From Luteibacter aegosomaticola (lineage in GTDB: Bacteria; Pseudomonadota; Gammaproteobacteria; Xanthomonadales; Rhodanobacteraceae): a DNA stretch of 64,000 nucleotides. The translations under genes and the position numbers were made by a program. Each line of letters opens with the position of its first letter. Position 1 is the stretch's first letter. This document shows positions 8,764-20,484 of this stretch, piece by piece. The stretch spans positions 186,001-250,000 of the forward strand of contig NZ_CP095741.1 in NCBI RefSeq assembly GCF_023078475.1. Reading direction: 5' to 3'. The notes below the pieces were generated by a model, which did no database searches, had not been told where the DNA came from, and saw only the letters and a program-made list of their open reading frames with translations.

Positions 8764-9669
8764 ATGAATTCCCCCAAAGCATTCCTACTATCCCTTGTCG
8801 CCGTGCTCTCCCCAGGCATGGCGATCGCTCAATCCGATACGCAGCTCGCCAATGACTACTTCAATGGCGCGCAGAACCCCAAGCTTACGGCGCAGGAAAA
8901 GGCCGGCCTCGATATCTCACGGCAGTGGATCGCGAGCACGTCGGCTTCGGTTAAACCCGTCCCGGGGCCTGACGGAACCATCCGGTTCCTCTTCGGCCAG
9001 TCGCAGCCGAGCATTGTCTGTGCCGTGATGCAGGTGTGCGATGTCGAGCTTCAGCCTGGCGAACAGGTCAGTTCGGTGAATCTTGGTGATGCCGTTCGCT
9101 GGCTGGTTGAACCGGCGCTCTCGGGCGCGGGCGAGGCTGCCATCCAGCACCTTGTCATCAAGCCGCTGGATGTCGGTCTCGAGACATCACTGATGGTGAC
9201 GACGGATCGCCGTACGTACCATTTACGCTTGCGATCGCATCGCACGGAATACATGCCACGCATTGCGTTCTCGTATCCTGACGCGGTCGATGCGAAATGG
9301 GCGGACTTGAAGAAGAAGGCGGCCGCCGAGCATGCGCGCAAGCCGGAAGCCGCACGGTCCGAGGAATACCTCGGCAAGCTCGATTTCGGGTACAGGCTGC
9401 GAGGAAATGCGCCGTTCAAGCCATCGCGCGTCTACAACGACGGCACAAAAACCATCATCGAGATGCCCGATACGTTCCATCAGGGAGAGGCGCCAACGTT
9501 GCTCGTCGTGCGTGCGAGCGGCAGTGTTTTCAAGAAGGACGATGAGGTGATGGTGAACTATCGCCTCCAGGACGGTCGGTACGTCGTCGACACCCTGTTC
9601 GACAAGGCTGTTCTGGTGACAGGTGTTGGTATCGCGCAGCGCAAGGTCACCATCGAGAGGAAGCGATGA
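8764..9669 (+). CDS. trbG: T4SS core-complex protein VirB9/TrbG
   Basis: A 301-residue periplasmic or outer-membrane core protein. A signal peptide ends around MAIAQS (residue 21). The middle part carries LVIKPLDVGLETSLMVTTDRR, a VirB9 N-domain hallmark, and the C-domain has YRLRGNAPFKPSRVYNDGTKT and a final YVVDTLFDKAVL strand. VirB9 forms the outer-membrane ring with VirB10 and VirB7. It starts 5 bases after virB8. No VirB7/TrbH-type lipoprotein gene separates it from virB10. Confidence 0.93.
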   Translation: MNSPKAFLLSLVAVLSPGMAIAQSDTQLANDYFNGAQNPKLTAQEKAGLDISRQWIASTSASVKPVPGPDGTIRFLFGQSQPSIVCAVMQVCDVELQPGEQVSSVNLGDAVRWLVEPALSGAGEAAIQHLVIKPLDVGLETSLMVTTDRRTYHLRLRSHRTEYMPRIAFSYPDAVDAKWADLKKKAAAEHARKPEAARSEEYLGKLDFGYRLRGNAPFKPSRVYNDGTKTIIEMPDTFHQGEAPTLLVVRASGSVFKKDDEVMVNYRLQDGRYVVDTLFDKAVLVTGVGIAQRKVTIERKR

Positions 9670-9702
9670 AGGCGCGTCCTGGCTGCACCGCGAGTAGTCA
9701 CC

Positions 9703-10947
9703 ATGGATAAGAGCAGAGAGTCCGCCGACGGCGTGGCGTCCATCCTCGATACGGGGGACAAGCCACTGCCGGGCAGCGATGCACCAACCGGTGTCCGTCG
9801 CGTGAACAATATGCCACTGATGATCATCGGTGGTGTCGTCGTGATCTTCGTGATCCTCGTCGCGATGGTGGCGGCGCAGCGCGGCAAGCCGAAAGACGTG
9901 GTCGAAGTCGTGGCTCCTCTCTCGGAGAGCAACCAGGCGCTGGACCACATGCTCGCGAATGCCGCGGTGAGTGGCATCATCGAAGACCCTGATGACGTAC
10001 CCTCGTTCGCGGTGGCGCGACCCGGGAGGCTCGATGATCCGCCGTTGCCCGACGGCGTCTCCCGAGGCGAGCCGCATGCGTCGTCGGCTGACGATCCGCG
10101 CTCGGCTGAAAGAATGAAGCTCTTCCAGACCGCGATGACCGCGCGAACAGGCGTCTCTCGCGCTGCGCCGGTCGCGCCGGCGGGCTCGGCCACATCGAGA
10201 GATGAATCGAAGCAGGAGCCTGCCGTTACCGGGAATGATCGCGATGAGCGCGTGCCTGTCCACGCCGAAGGCGACTACGCGCAGTTTGGCAAGAAGCACA
10301 AGGCGAACGAGGGTGATGACCGGTGGTCGCTGAACATGGAACTGCAGAACCCGCGGACACGCTACGAGGTGCGGGCGGGCTCGGTCATTCCCGCCACCAT
10401 GATCTCTGGCATCAACTCCGAGCTACCCGGGCAGATCGTTGCTCAGGTGAGCCAGGACGTATTCGATACGCCGACGGGAAAGCATCGGCTGGTTCCGCAG
10501 GGCTCTCGCCTGATCGGCCGGTACACCAATCGCATCGTCTATGGGCAATCGCGAGTACTGGTTGCATGGCAGCGCATCGTGTTCCCGGATGGCAAGGCGC
10601 TCGATATCGGCTCGATGGAGGGCGTGGACGCCGCCGGCTACGCGGGCTTTAACGATCAGGTGGACAGGCATTACATCCGCCTGTTTGGGTCGGCGATCCT
10701 CATGTCGGGGATTACTTCGGGCCTTACCTCATCGCGAGTCACGCCCAATAACGACCCCTTCGGCTCTTCGAATGCTGCACAGTTCAATGAAAACCTCGCC
10801 AACAGCCTTGGCCAGGTCGCGACGAAGATGATCGAGAAAAACATGAATGTCGCGCCGACGCTCAAGATCAGGCCCGGATACCGATTCAACGTGATGGCGG
10901 TGAAGGATCTCGCATTCGAGCATCCGTATCGCGCATTCGATTACTGA
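9703..10947 (+). CDS. trbI: T4SS core-complex protein VirB10/TrbI
   Basis: A 414-residue protein: a cytoplasmic tail of about 40 residues, one membrane helix (MPLMIIGGVVVIFVILVAMV), a charged periplasmic linker (to about residue 200), then the TrbI domain with RYEVRAGSVIPATMISGINS, HRLVPQGSRLIGRY and the antenna-helix region (YIRLFGSAILMSGITSGLTS). TrbI spans both membranes and senses ATPase activity. The linker is rich in Asp/Glu/Arg, not Pro as in VirB10 of Agrobacterium. Confidence 0.95.
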   Translation: MDKSRESADGVASILDTGDKPLPGSDAPTGVRRVNNMPLMIIGGVVVIFVILVAMVAAQRGKPKDVVEVVAPLSESNQALDHMLANAAVSGIIEDPDDVPSFAVARPGRLDDPPLPDGVSRGEPHASSADDPRSAERMKLFQTAMTARTGVSRAAPVAPAGSATSRDESKQEPAVTGNDRDERVPVHAEGDYAQFGKKHKANEGDDRWSLNMELQNPRTRYEVRAGSVIPATMISGINSELPGQIVAQVSQDVFDTPTGKHRLVPQGSRLIGRYTNRIVYGQSRVLVAWQRIVFPDGKALDIGSMEGVDAAGYAGFNDQVDRHYIRLFGSAILMSGITSGLTSSRVTPNNDPFGSSNAAQFNENLANSLGQVATKMIEKNMNVAPTLKIRPGYRFNVMAVKDLAFEHPYRAFDY

Positions 10948-10996
10948 CGTCCCCCCAGAGGGCGAACCACGTGCAACCCACCAACATGGAAGACAT

Positions 10997-11842
10997 ATGA
11001 AGAAGAGAAATAAGCGATCGGCCGCCACTGTCTGCATTTCCGCACTGTTTGTCGGTAAGGCGCAGGCCGTAACGCCCGTCTTCGATCTGCTTAACTTCGC
11101 GTCTAATGTGGCGCAGAACGTTCAGCTGACGATGATCAACAAGACTCTGACAAGGGAGACGGAAGGATCCATCAACTACTACGCAAGGAATATCACCGAT
11201 AACTCGGTACGCATCCAGGACAATACGAAGAACATCGATAAGTCGACAAAGAACATCGATAAGTCCACGAAGGAAATCAACCGGATCACGAACCTCAACT
11301 TCGAGATCGATGCCGATTTTACGTGGATCATCAACAAGGGGAGCGATGTGATCATTCCCATTCCCGAGGCTCTGGATAAGAGCCTTTCGGCGATCCATGG
11401 AAGCGACGTCTCGAAGTACAAAGACAATTTCAAGGACGCGACGGCGTATGCGGGTCAGTTGGGTGCTGACGACCACACGCCTCGGGAGATATTCGAAGGA
11501 TCACGAGCCCGAAAAGCAGCGAACGATATGCTCGTTGAGTCTGTTGAGTTGGAGCGCGCCGGTATGAAGGATGAGGCGGACGCACTTAATGATGCCCGCA
11601 CGGCGAGCCTCAAGGCAAAAGGGCATGGCCACCAGCTTCAGGTCGCGAACGCCCTGGCCATTTCCCAGATTAACCAGACCATGAAGCTCCGCAACTCTCT
11701 TCTGGTCACCGAGGCGCAGCGCGCGGCCGAGGCGCAGGTGGCGGCCGATAAGGACGCCCGCGCCATCGCCGTCGCAAAGAAAATGCGTCGAGGCCTCGGC
11801 AAAGCCGTATCGACCTCGCGTCCCCTGACCGCTGCGCCTTGA
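10997..11842 (+). CDS. trbJ: TrbJ/VirB5-like protein with heptad repeats
   Basis: A 281-residue secreted protein: a short signal peptide ending near KAQA, then VFDLLNFASNVAQNV, like the mature start of TrbJ proteins. A coiled-coil segment contains two exact 7-residue repeats (TKNIDKS), and an Ala/Gln-rich helical C-terminus (QLQVANALAISQINQTMKLR) resembles TrbJ. VirB5/TrbJ proteins are minor pilus-tip or periplasmic components. The place between trbI and trbL is that of trbJ in RP4. The first half reads clearly lower in GC than its neighbours. Overall sequence identity is weak, so the call rests on position plus the terminal segments. Confidence 0.65.
   Translation: MKKRNKRSAATVCISALFVGKAQAVTPVFDLLNFASNVAQNVQLTMINKTLTRETEGSINYYARNITDNSVRIQDNTKNIDKSTKNIDKSTKEINRITNLNFEIDADFTWIINKGSDVIIPIPEALDKSLSAIHGSDVSKYKDNFKDATAYAGQLGADDHTPREIFEGSRARKAANDMLVESVELERAGMKDEADALNDARTASLKAKGHGHQLQVANALAISQINQTMKLRNSLLVTEAQRAAEAQVAADKDARAIAVAKKMRRGLGKAVSTSRPLTAAP
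11225..11266 (+). repeat. 21-base tandem repeat, two units, inside the trbJ-like gene
   Basis: Units at 11225-11245 and 11246-11266 differ at two bases (core AAGAACATCGATAAGTC). They encode TKNIDKS twice and are followed by a degenerate third unit (TKEINRI). The 7-residue period fits a coiled coil; the near-identity at DNA level suggests a recent duplication. Confidence 0.85.
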
Positions 11843-11848
11843 GCTAGC

Positions 11849-11870
11849 TGCGACGGGGGCAGCCGTCGCA
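11849..11870 (+). other. Hairpin between trbJ-like and trbL genes
   Basis: A perfect 8-base stem TGCGACGG / CCGTCGCA with a 6-base loop starts 6 bases after the trbJ stop. No T-run follows, so it is more likely an mRNA-stability or processing hairpin than a terminator. Confidence 0.5.
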
Positions 11871-11897
11871 TCAACCGTTCATCTGTATCGATAACTC

Positions 11898-14875
<2,978 letters not shown>

Positions 14876-14876
<1 letters not shown>

Positions 14877-15355
14877 TGGATGTCCTTCCTGACATACCGC
14901 CGGCCAAGCAGGAGCTTGTCTCTTGCGCGCTGGGCGCAGCACTCGCGTACGACGTTCCCGCAAACATCCTGCTTGCGGTGGCCGAGAAGGAGGCGGGCAA
15001 GCCCGGCCAATGGGTGCGCAATGACAACGGAAGCTACGACGTCGGTGCTCTCCAGTTCAACACCGCCTACCTGCGAGAGCTCAACCGCTTTGGTATCACC
15101 GCTGCTCACGTCGCCGCTCCCGGCTGCTACCCCTATCGCCTGGCCGCGTGGCGCATTCGCGGGCATCTTTCGCGCGATAAAGGTGACGTCTGGACGCGCG
15201 TTTCGAACTATCACTCACGTACGCCACGCTTCAACGCAACTTACCGTGCCGACCTTCTCCGTCGTGCCGTGCGGTGGAGTGAGTGGCTCGACGCCCATTT
15301 CCCCACCCATGACGCTGTTGTCGTGGGTATCACCTCGCATGGAGCGACCCCATGA
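14876..15355 (+). CDS. trbN: VirB1/TrbN-like lytic transglycosylase
   Basis: A 159-residue SLT-fold protein: ILLAVAEKEAGKPGQWVRN carries the likely catalytic Glu (residue 37), followed by GSYDVGALQFN, the conserved active-site loop of VirB1-type transglycosylases, and a YNYH-like NYHSRTP. It would cut peptidoglycan locally so that the secretion channel can assemble. No signal peptide is visible, so export may depend on the system itself or the start may be mis-set. It overlaps trbL by one base and the downstream adhesin gene by four bases (ATGA), tying T4SS and fimbrial genes into one transcript. Confidence 0.85.
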
Positions 15356-16344
15356 TTTCCTCTCCAATGGCGCGCGGGCACCAGCGCCGCCTTTTCGTGT
15401 TTGCACTCCTGGCAGCGCCTGCGGGCTCCGCATTCGCGGCTGATAACGGCTGTTACCATTCGTACAACGGTTACTACGAGATCGATCCACCCGGAAGCAT
15501 CATCGTTAGTGAAGCCATTCCCGCAGGTGAAGTGGTTCGTGACTACTCAGCGAACGGCAAGGGCGATGTCCTCGGATCCTGCATGGCTGGGACGGCGACA
15601 TTCGAGGGCGGCTATACCGTACCGGTGTCCGATGACCTTGTGCCGCTGACCGTAGGTGGTGCGGCATCGGGGTTTGGCGTGCGCCTGCGGATAGAAGAGC
15701 GCGCCGATGCCCGGACGTTCCCCTTTCCGCACCGCTATACGCGGAGATTTGCCTTGGGCGATCCCATCCGTGTCAACGATGTCAGCATGGGCGTAGAGAT
15801 CGTTCGCATGCCCGGCCCCATTACCTTCGGCAAAGTAGATCACCGAACGATTGCCCAGCAGTGGACGTACCAGCCCGATGGCACAAAGACGGCGCCGTTA
15901 CGTCATGTATCGACGACAAACATCGTGTTCGCTCGTGCGAGCTGCAGTCTCGTGCCGGCTGACCTCACCCAGACCGTCAAGCTCACACCCATCAGCACAT
16001 CAGCATTTGCGAATGCGGACCGCGCAACGTCGTGGGAGCCGTTCCATATCGCCGTGGCCGATTGCAGCGACCCGAAGGGCATGATTGCCCGGTTCACTTT
16101 CGGTGTGGCCGGCGACGCTGATAGCGCAAAGCCCGAGCTCTTTTCACTGAGTGGTCCACGCAATGTTGGCCTGGAACTCGCCAACAAGGACAAGCAGAAC
16201 ATCGCACCCGCTAAGCCCGTCGATATGCAGGCACTCGCCACGGGTGAGCGCTTCGATTTCTATGTGCGCATGCGTGAAACCCGGAACACGGTCGAAGCAG
16301 GTGTATTTACGCGTCCGGTGAAGGTGGACGTCGAATTCCGTTGA
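15352..16344 (+). CDS. Two-domain fimbrial tip adhesin 1
   Basis: A 330-residue exported protein; the signal peptide ends near SAFAAD (about residue 30). Residues 31-180 form a cysteine-containing N-domain (start NGCYHSYNGYYEIDPPGS) with no family I can name, probably the receptor-binding domain. Residues 195-330 look like a type-1 pilin domain: RASCSLVPADLTQTVKL, AFANADRATSWEPFHI, DCSDPKGMIARFTFG and a terminal VFTRPVKVDVEFR strand, with the usual Cys pair. This is the FimH-like tip-adhesin layout. The start at 15352 overlaps the transglycosylase stop; ATG 15370 is an alternative. Confidence 0.8.
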   Translation: MISSPMARGHQRRLFVFALLAAPAGSAFAADNGCYHSYNGYYEIDPPGSIIVSEAIPAGEVVRDYSANGKGDVLGSCMAGTATFEGGYTVPVSDDLVPLTVGGAASGFGVRLRIEERADARTFPFPHRYTRRFALGDPIRVNDVSMGVEIVRMPGPITFGKVDHRTIAQQWTYQPDGTKTAPLRHVSTTNIVFARASCSLVPADLTQTVKLTPISTSAFANADRATSWEPFHIAVADCSDPKGMIARFTFGVAGDADSAKPELFSLSGPRNVGLELANKDKQNIAPAKPVDMQALATGERFDFYVRMRETRNTVEAGVFTRPVKVDVEFR

Positions 16345-16370
16345 TAGGCTCGTCGAGCCAAGGAGTCTGG

Positions 16371-17342
16371 ATGAACGTACGTGCGCGCTACCCCTTGTTG
16401 GCCTGTTCCGTGTTCGGCTGTGGATGGTCCTTTCCTGCGGTGGCAGGCTGCCACCTTGTCAACCATGCCAATTTCCAGATAAGCCAGTCTGCTTTCCTGA
16501 CCGTGAGCAGCGAGGATCCGCCGGGTGAGGTCTTGCGAAAGAGCACGACTTACGGCGAAGGTGTTGAGCTCCTGCGGTGCGACGCAGGCAGCACGCAGTT
16601 CCGTGGCCGGTGGATGACGGAGGGTTCGGACGAGCTACGCTCGCTGACGATCAATGGAGAGAGGGCTGGGGTGGGTGTGCGCCTGGCCTTCACGGAGCAG
16701 AATGGCGCGATTGAACGAACCTTCCCGCACGACTTTCGTCGTGAGATGACGCCCGGTGAGATCGTCCGTGGCGACGGCGATGCGCTGTACTACGAGCTCG
16801 TACGCACGGCTGATCCGGTGCACTTTGGTCCGGTGGACGCCGGCCCTGTCGCGTCAACCGATGTCGAAGCGCCCGATGGCGGTTTCATTCGTTTCCGTTC
16901 AATGATGGTGTACGAACTGACACTTAATCGACCCGCTTGCGAACTGGTCGCTGATGATCTCAATCAAATGGTCAGGTTGCCCACGTATACGACGTCACAG
17001 TTCGATAACCCGGATAGGGCGAGCGCATGGACGCCGTTCTACCTGCGGGTGCAGAAATGTAGTGACCCCGAGGGCCTGTTTGCCAACGTGACCTTCGGTG
17101 AACGCGGGGATGCCGTGCCGGCGTTCGAAAACCTGTTTACGTTGCCTAATGGCCCCGAGCATGTGGCACTGGAAATCGCGGGGCCGGACCACGCAACGTT
17201 CTGGCCGGGCACGCCGAGGACCCTAAACGCGAAAGGCACGGGTGATCGCTACGAGTTTGCCGTGCGCCTTCGCGAAACGGACGGTCCCGTAGGCGCCGGC
17301 GACTTCACTCGCGGGATCCGTGTGGAGGTGCAGTACCGCTGA
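16371..17342 (+). CDS. Two-domain fimbrial tip adhesin 2 (paralogue of adhesin 1)
   Basis: A 323-residue exported protein. ATG 16371 is chosen because AAGGAG lies 5 bases upstream and a signal peptide (to AVAGCHL) follows; the upstream TTG at 16341 is unlikely. The layout is the same as adhesin 1: an N-domain with DPPGEVLRKSTTYGEG, and a pilin domain with RPACELVADDLNQMVRL, FDNPDRASAWTPFYL, KCSDPEGLFANVTFG and a terminal GDFTRGIRVEVQYR. The pilin domains are clearly alike and the N-domains much less so, as expected after duplication and divergence in binding specificity. It is the last gene of the fimbrial/T4SS run. Confidence 0.8.
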   Translation: MNVRARYPLLACSVFGCGWSFPAVAGCHLVNHANFQISQSAFLTVSSEDPPGEVLRKSTTYGEGVELLRCDAGSTQFRGRWMTEGSDELRSLTINGERAGVGVRLAFTEQNGAIERTFPHDFRREMTPGEIVRGDGDALYYELVRTADPVHFGPVDAGPVASTDVEAPDGGFIRFRSMMVYELTLNRPACELVADDLNQMVRLPTYTTSQFDNPDRASAWTPFYLRVQKCSDPEGLFANVTFGERGDAVPAFENLFTLPNGPEHVALEIAGPDHATFWPGTPRTLNAKGTGDRYEFAVRLRETDGPVGAGDFTRGIRVEVQYR

Positions 17343-17390
17343 CAGCGCTATGATCACAGGTCACCAAAGCACCATCGCCGGACCCCGACC

Positions 17391-17936
17391 ATGCGCAACC
17401 CCCTCCAGGAACAACTCCTCAAAGCCGGCCTCGTCAAAAAGGACAAGGCCGCCAAGATCGTCCGCGACCAGGCCAAACAGCGCCAGGGCAAGGCACCGGT
17501 GGCTCCGGCCGAGGATAAGGTGGATGCCCGCCAGCTCCAGGCGGAGCGGGCGGAGCGCGATCGCGCCCTGGCGGCCGAGCGCAACGCCGAGGCGAAGGCG
17601 AAGGAGATCCGCGCCCAGGTCCGCCAGATCGTGGACCTGGTGAAGGTGAAGCGGGATGGCGATACGCCGTACCGCTTCAATGATGGCGAGCGCATCACCA
17701 GCGTGCTGGTCACCGATGCCCAGCGCGCCCAGCTCGCAGCGGGTACGCTGGCTATCGTCCGCCACGGTGAAGGGTTCGAGCTGATCCCCCGCATCGCGGC
17801 CGACAAGATCCACGCCCGCGCGCCCGACCTGATTGCCCTTGACCATGGCCGCAAGGAAGGCGACCCGCCGCCGAGCGAGGATGACGACGCGGAGTTCTAC
17901 AAGCAGTTCGCCGTGCCCGACGACCTGATGTGGTGA
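17391..17936 (+). CDS. DUF2058 domain protein
   Basis: A 181-residue, highly charged protein starting NPLQEQLLKAGLVKKDKAAK, the signature of DUF2058 (YaiL-like, sometimes called nucleoprotein/polysaccharide-accessory). A long Lys/Arg/Ala/Glu helix (residues 15-85, likely coiled coil) precedes a compact C-domain (PYRFNDGERITSVLVTDAQR). Its function is not established. It lies 48 bases after the adhesin operon and 4 bases before the epimerase gene, so it is probably cotranscribed with the latter. Confidence 0.85.
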   Translation: MRNPLQEQLLKAGLVKKDKAAKIVRDQAKQRQGKAPVAPAEDKVDARQLQAERAERDRALAAERNAEAKAKEIRAQVRQIVDLVKVKRDGDTPYRFNDGERITSVLVTDAQRAQLAAGTLAIVRHGEGFELIPRIAADKIHARAPDLIALDHGRKEGDPPPSEDDDAEFYKQFAVPDDLMW

Positions 17937-17940
17937 AGGC

Positions 17941-18927
17941 ATGACCCTTCTTGTCACGGGCAGCGCAGGCCACCTCGGCGAGGCGCTGGTTCGCCAGCTA
18001 CGGGCGCAAGGGCGGGATGTCCGGGGCGTCGACATCAAGCCCTCCGCTTTCACCGACCACGTCGGGTCCATCGCGGACGAAGCGTTCGTCCGCGAGGCGA
18101 TGGCGGGCGTGACCGGCGTGATCCACAGCGCCACCCTGCACAAGCCGCATGTGGCCACCCACAGCAAGCGGCAGTTCGTCGACACGAATGTGGCCGGTAC
18201 CGTGGCCCTGCTAGAGGCAGCGGTAGCTCACGGCGTGAAGGCCTTCGTCTTCACCAGCACCACCAGCGCGTTCGGCGCGGCGTTGTCACCGGCGCCCAGC
18301 GAGCCGGCGGCATGGATCGATGAAGACGTGGCCCCGATCCCGAAGAACATCTACGGCGCCACCAAGATCGCTGCGGAAGGCATGTGCGAGCTCGTGGCGC
18401 GCAAGGATCGCCTGCCGGTGATCGTGCTTCGAACGTCGCGCTTCTTCCCTGAAGATGACGACAACGCCGGTGTCCGTGCCGAATACAGCACGCAAAACAT
18501 GCAGGCGAACGAACTCCTCTATCGCCGGGCCGATATAGAAGACATCGTCAGTGCCCACCTGCTGGCCCTCGAGAAGGCGCCGGGGCTCGGCTTCGGCCGC
18601 TATATCGTTTCCGCGCCCCCACCGTTCACGCGCGATGACGTCGCGGCACTCCGGGTGGACGCCCCGGCCGTGGTGCGCCGTCTCTTCCCGGATGCGGAGC
18701 CTCTATATAAGGACAAGGGCTGGAAGCTCCTTCCCTCGTTGGACCGCGTCTATGACAGCAACAGGGCGGTCCGCGACCTCGGCTGGCAGCCCCGCCGTGA
18801 TTTCGCCTTCGTGCTGGAGTGCTTGCGCCGGGGTGAAGAGTTCCGCAGCCCCATGGCCCTGGCCATCGGCGCCAAGGGCTACCACGACGAAGTGTTCGAG
18901 CACGGCCCGTACCCGGTTAGTCCGTAA
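17941..18927 (+). CDS. NAD-dependent epimerase/dehydratase (extended SDR)
   Basis: A 328-residue extended short-chain dehydrogenase. The N-terminal dinucleotide motif GSAGHLG lies at residues 7-13 and the catalytic pair YGATK at 138-142, with STTS before it as the active-site Ser/Thr region. It is likely to act on a nucleotide sugar or similar substrate, which the sequence does not define. The gene ends at a strong terminator. Confidence 0.88.
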   Translation: MTLLVTGSAGHLGEALVRQLRAQGRDVRGVDIKPSAFTDHVGSIADEAFVREAMAGVTGVIHSATLHKPHVATHSKRQFVDTNVAGTVALLEAAVAHGVKAFVFTSTTSAFGAALSPAPSEPAAWIDEDVAPIPKNIYGATKIAAEGMCELVARKDRLPVIVLRTSRFFPEDDDNAGVRAEYSTQNMQANELLYRRADIEDIVSAHLLALEKAPGLGFGRYIVSAPPPFTRDDVAALRVDAPAVVRRLFPDAEPLYKDKGWKLLPSLDRVYDSNRAVRDLGWQPRRDFAFVLECLRRGEEFRSPMALAIGAKGYHDEVFEHGPYPVSP

Positions 18928-18948
18928 GGGAGCCGGTCCCGCAGGCAT

Positions 18949-18982
18949 AAAAAAGGCCCCCGCCAGAAGCGGGGGCCTTTTT
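18949..18982. terminator. Bidirectional rho-independent terminator
   Basis: A 14-base stem (AAAAAGGCCCCCGC / GCGGGGGCCTTTTT) with a 5-base loop. The A-run on the left arm and T-run on the right arm allow termination from both the epimerase gene (plus) and the convergent MFS gene (minus). Confidence 0.93.
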
Positions 18983-18993
18983 CGATCAGTGAG

Positions 18994-20346
18994 TTACACC
19001 GTAGCCTTGGGCCGCGGCGCCTCCAGCGACTTATTGATGCGCAAGGCCAGCAGGGTGCAGACCACGCCCGAGAGCAGGTAGGCGCTGACCGCCACCAGGC
19101 CGAACCGCTGCGACAGGCCCAGGGCCACCAGCGGGGCAAAGGCCGCGCCGATCAGCCAGGCGAAGTCGGTGGTCAGGGCCGCGCCGGTGTAGCGGAAGCG
19201 CTTCTCGAAGTTGGCGGTGACCGTGCCGGCGGCCTGGCCGTACGAGAGGCCGAGCAGGGCAAAGCCGATGACCAGGAAGGCATCCTGTGCCAGGCGGCCG
19301 CCGTTGAGCAGGAACGGCGTGGCCACGGCGAACACGCCGATGAGCACCGCCATGGTGCCCAGCGTGTTGCGGCGGCCCACCTTATCGGCGATGACGCCCG
19401 AGGCCACCGTGGCAAGGATCGCCACGAGCGCACCAATCAGTTGCACGATCAGGACGTTATTGATGTCCTGCGAGCGCGTGATCGCGATCCAGCTGAGCGG
19501 GAACACTGTCACCAGGTGGAACAGGGCATAGCTGGCCAGGGCGGCAAAGGCACCGATAAAGAGGTTGTAACCCTGGGCATGTACAAGGTCGATCGTGCCG
19601 ATCGGCTCGAGCACGGATTCCTCAAGGGCCTGGGTGTACTCCTCGGTGACCACCAGGCGCAGGCGGGCGAACAGGGCCACCACGTTGATCGCGAAGGCCA
19701 CGAAGAACGGATAGCGCCAGCCCCAGTCCATGAAATCGGCGTGGGAGAGCTGCGAATTAAGGAAGAGGAAGATCGAGCCGGCGATCAGGAAGCCGATCGG
19801 GGCGCCCAACTGGCCGAGCATGGCGAACCACCCGCGGCGGTTCTTCGGCGCATTAAGGGCCAGCAGCGAGGGCAGGCCGTCCCAGGACCCGCCCAGCGCA
19901 ATGCCCTGCAAGAACCGGAGCAGCCCCAGGATGAAGATAACCGTGTAGCCGTTGTTGTGGTTCGCCGGGAGGAAGGCGATGCACACCGTGGAGGTGCCCA
20001 GCAGGAACAGCGAGGCGGTCAGCTTGGTGCTCCGGCCGAAATTACGCTGGATCGCCATGAAGAGCGTGGTGCCAAAGGGCCGGGCCACGAAGGCGAACGA
20101 GAAGATCGTAAAGGCCAGCAGGATGCCGTCGACCTGGTTCAGGAAGGGAAAGAAGACGGTCGGGAAGACCAGCACCGAGGCGATGCCGTAGGTAAAAAAG
20201 TCAAAGTATTCAGAGGCTCGGCCGATAACCACGCCCACGGCGATCTCGTTGGGGGCGACTGGCGCATGGCTGGCCTGGTGCTGCCGGCGGACGTCGCCTT
20301 CGGCGACCTCGGCAGCGGTGTGAGGGACGTGTGAAATGCTCGACAT
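18994..20346 (-). CDS. MFS transporter, metabolite:H+ symporter (MHS/ShiA-ProP) type
   Basis: A 450-residue inner-membrane protein with about 12 predicted helices. Features of the MHS group are visible: GRASEYFDFFTYG in helix 1, the loop ARPFGTTLF, FLQGIALGGSWDGLPSLLAL in helix 4, and IADKVGRRNTLG after helix 8. Family members import organic acids, shikimate, osmolytes or amino acids by proton symport; the substrate cannot be read from sequence. It is divergent from the cyo operon across a 138-base gap that contains a palindrome. Confidence 0.9.
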   Translation of the reverse strand: MSSISHVPHTAAEVAEGDVRRQHQASHAPVAPNEIAVGVVIGRASEYFDFFTYGIASVLVFPTVFFPFLNQVDGILLAFTIFSFAFVARPFGTTLFMAIQRNFGRSTKLTASLFLLGTSTVCIAFLPANHNNGYTVIFILGLLRFLQGIALGGSWDGLPSLLALNAPKNRRGWFAMLGQLGAPIGFLIAGSIFLFLNSQLSHADFMDWGWRYPFFVAFAINVVALFARLRLVVTEEYTQALEESVLEPIGTIDLVHAQGYNLFIGAFAALASYALFHLVTVFPLSWIAITRSQDINNVLIVQLIGALVAILATVASGVIADKVGRRNTLGTMAVLIGVFAVATPFLLNGGRLAQDAFLVIGFALLGLSYGQAAGTVTANFEKRFRYTGAALTTDFAWLIGAAFAPLVALGLSQRFGLVAVSAYLLSGVVCTLLALRINKSLEAPRPKATV

Positions 20347-20411
20347 CGAACAACTCCCTTCCTGTGCGTGGCTACAGCATACCCCCGGCTGGGGCGCTTG
20401 GCTTGCATCCC

Positions 20412-20430
20412 ATGGGACAAAGTGTCCTAT
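20412..20430. promoter_or_regulatory. Operator-like palindrome between MFS and cyoA
   Basis: ATGGGACAAAGTGTCCTAT is symmetrical at most positions around base 20421 (core GGACA-N3-TGTCC). It sits 66 bases before the MFS start and about 55 before cyoA, in the only region able to hold both promoters. The half-site ATAGGACA recurs in the MocR/YggS intergenic region at 50620. The binding protein is unknown. Confidence 0.4.
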
Positions 20431-20484
20431 GGTCCTGACGTGAAAATCGGCGTACTTTTTCGTGTCCCCACGGTAGCTCCCACC

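Noticed and set aside
7154..8782. Long minus-strand open frame opposite virB4-virB8
   Set aside because: Antisense shadow in GC-rich DNA, with no recognisable domain, spanning two confident genes.
19441..20334. Plus-strand frame opposite the MFS gene
   Set aside because: Charged low-complexity translation typical of an antisense shadow.
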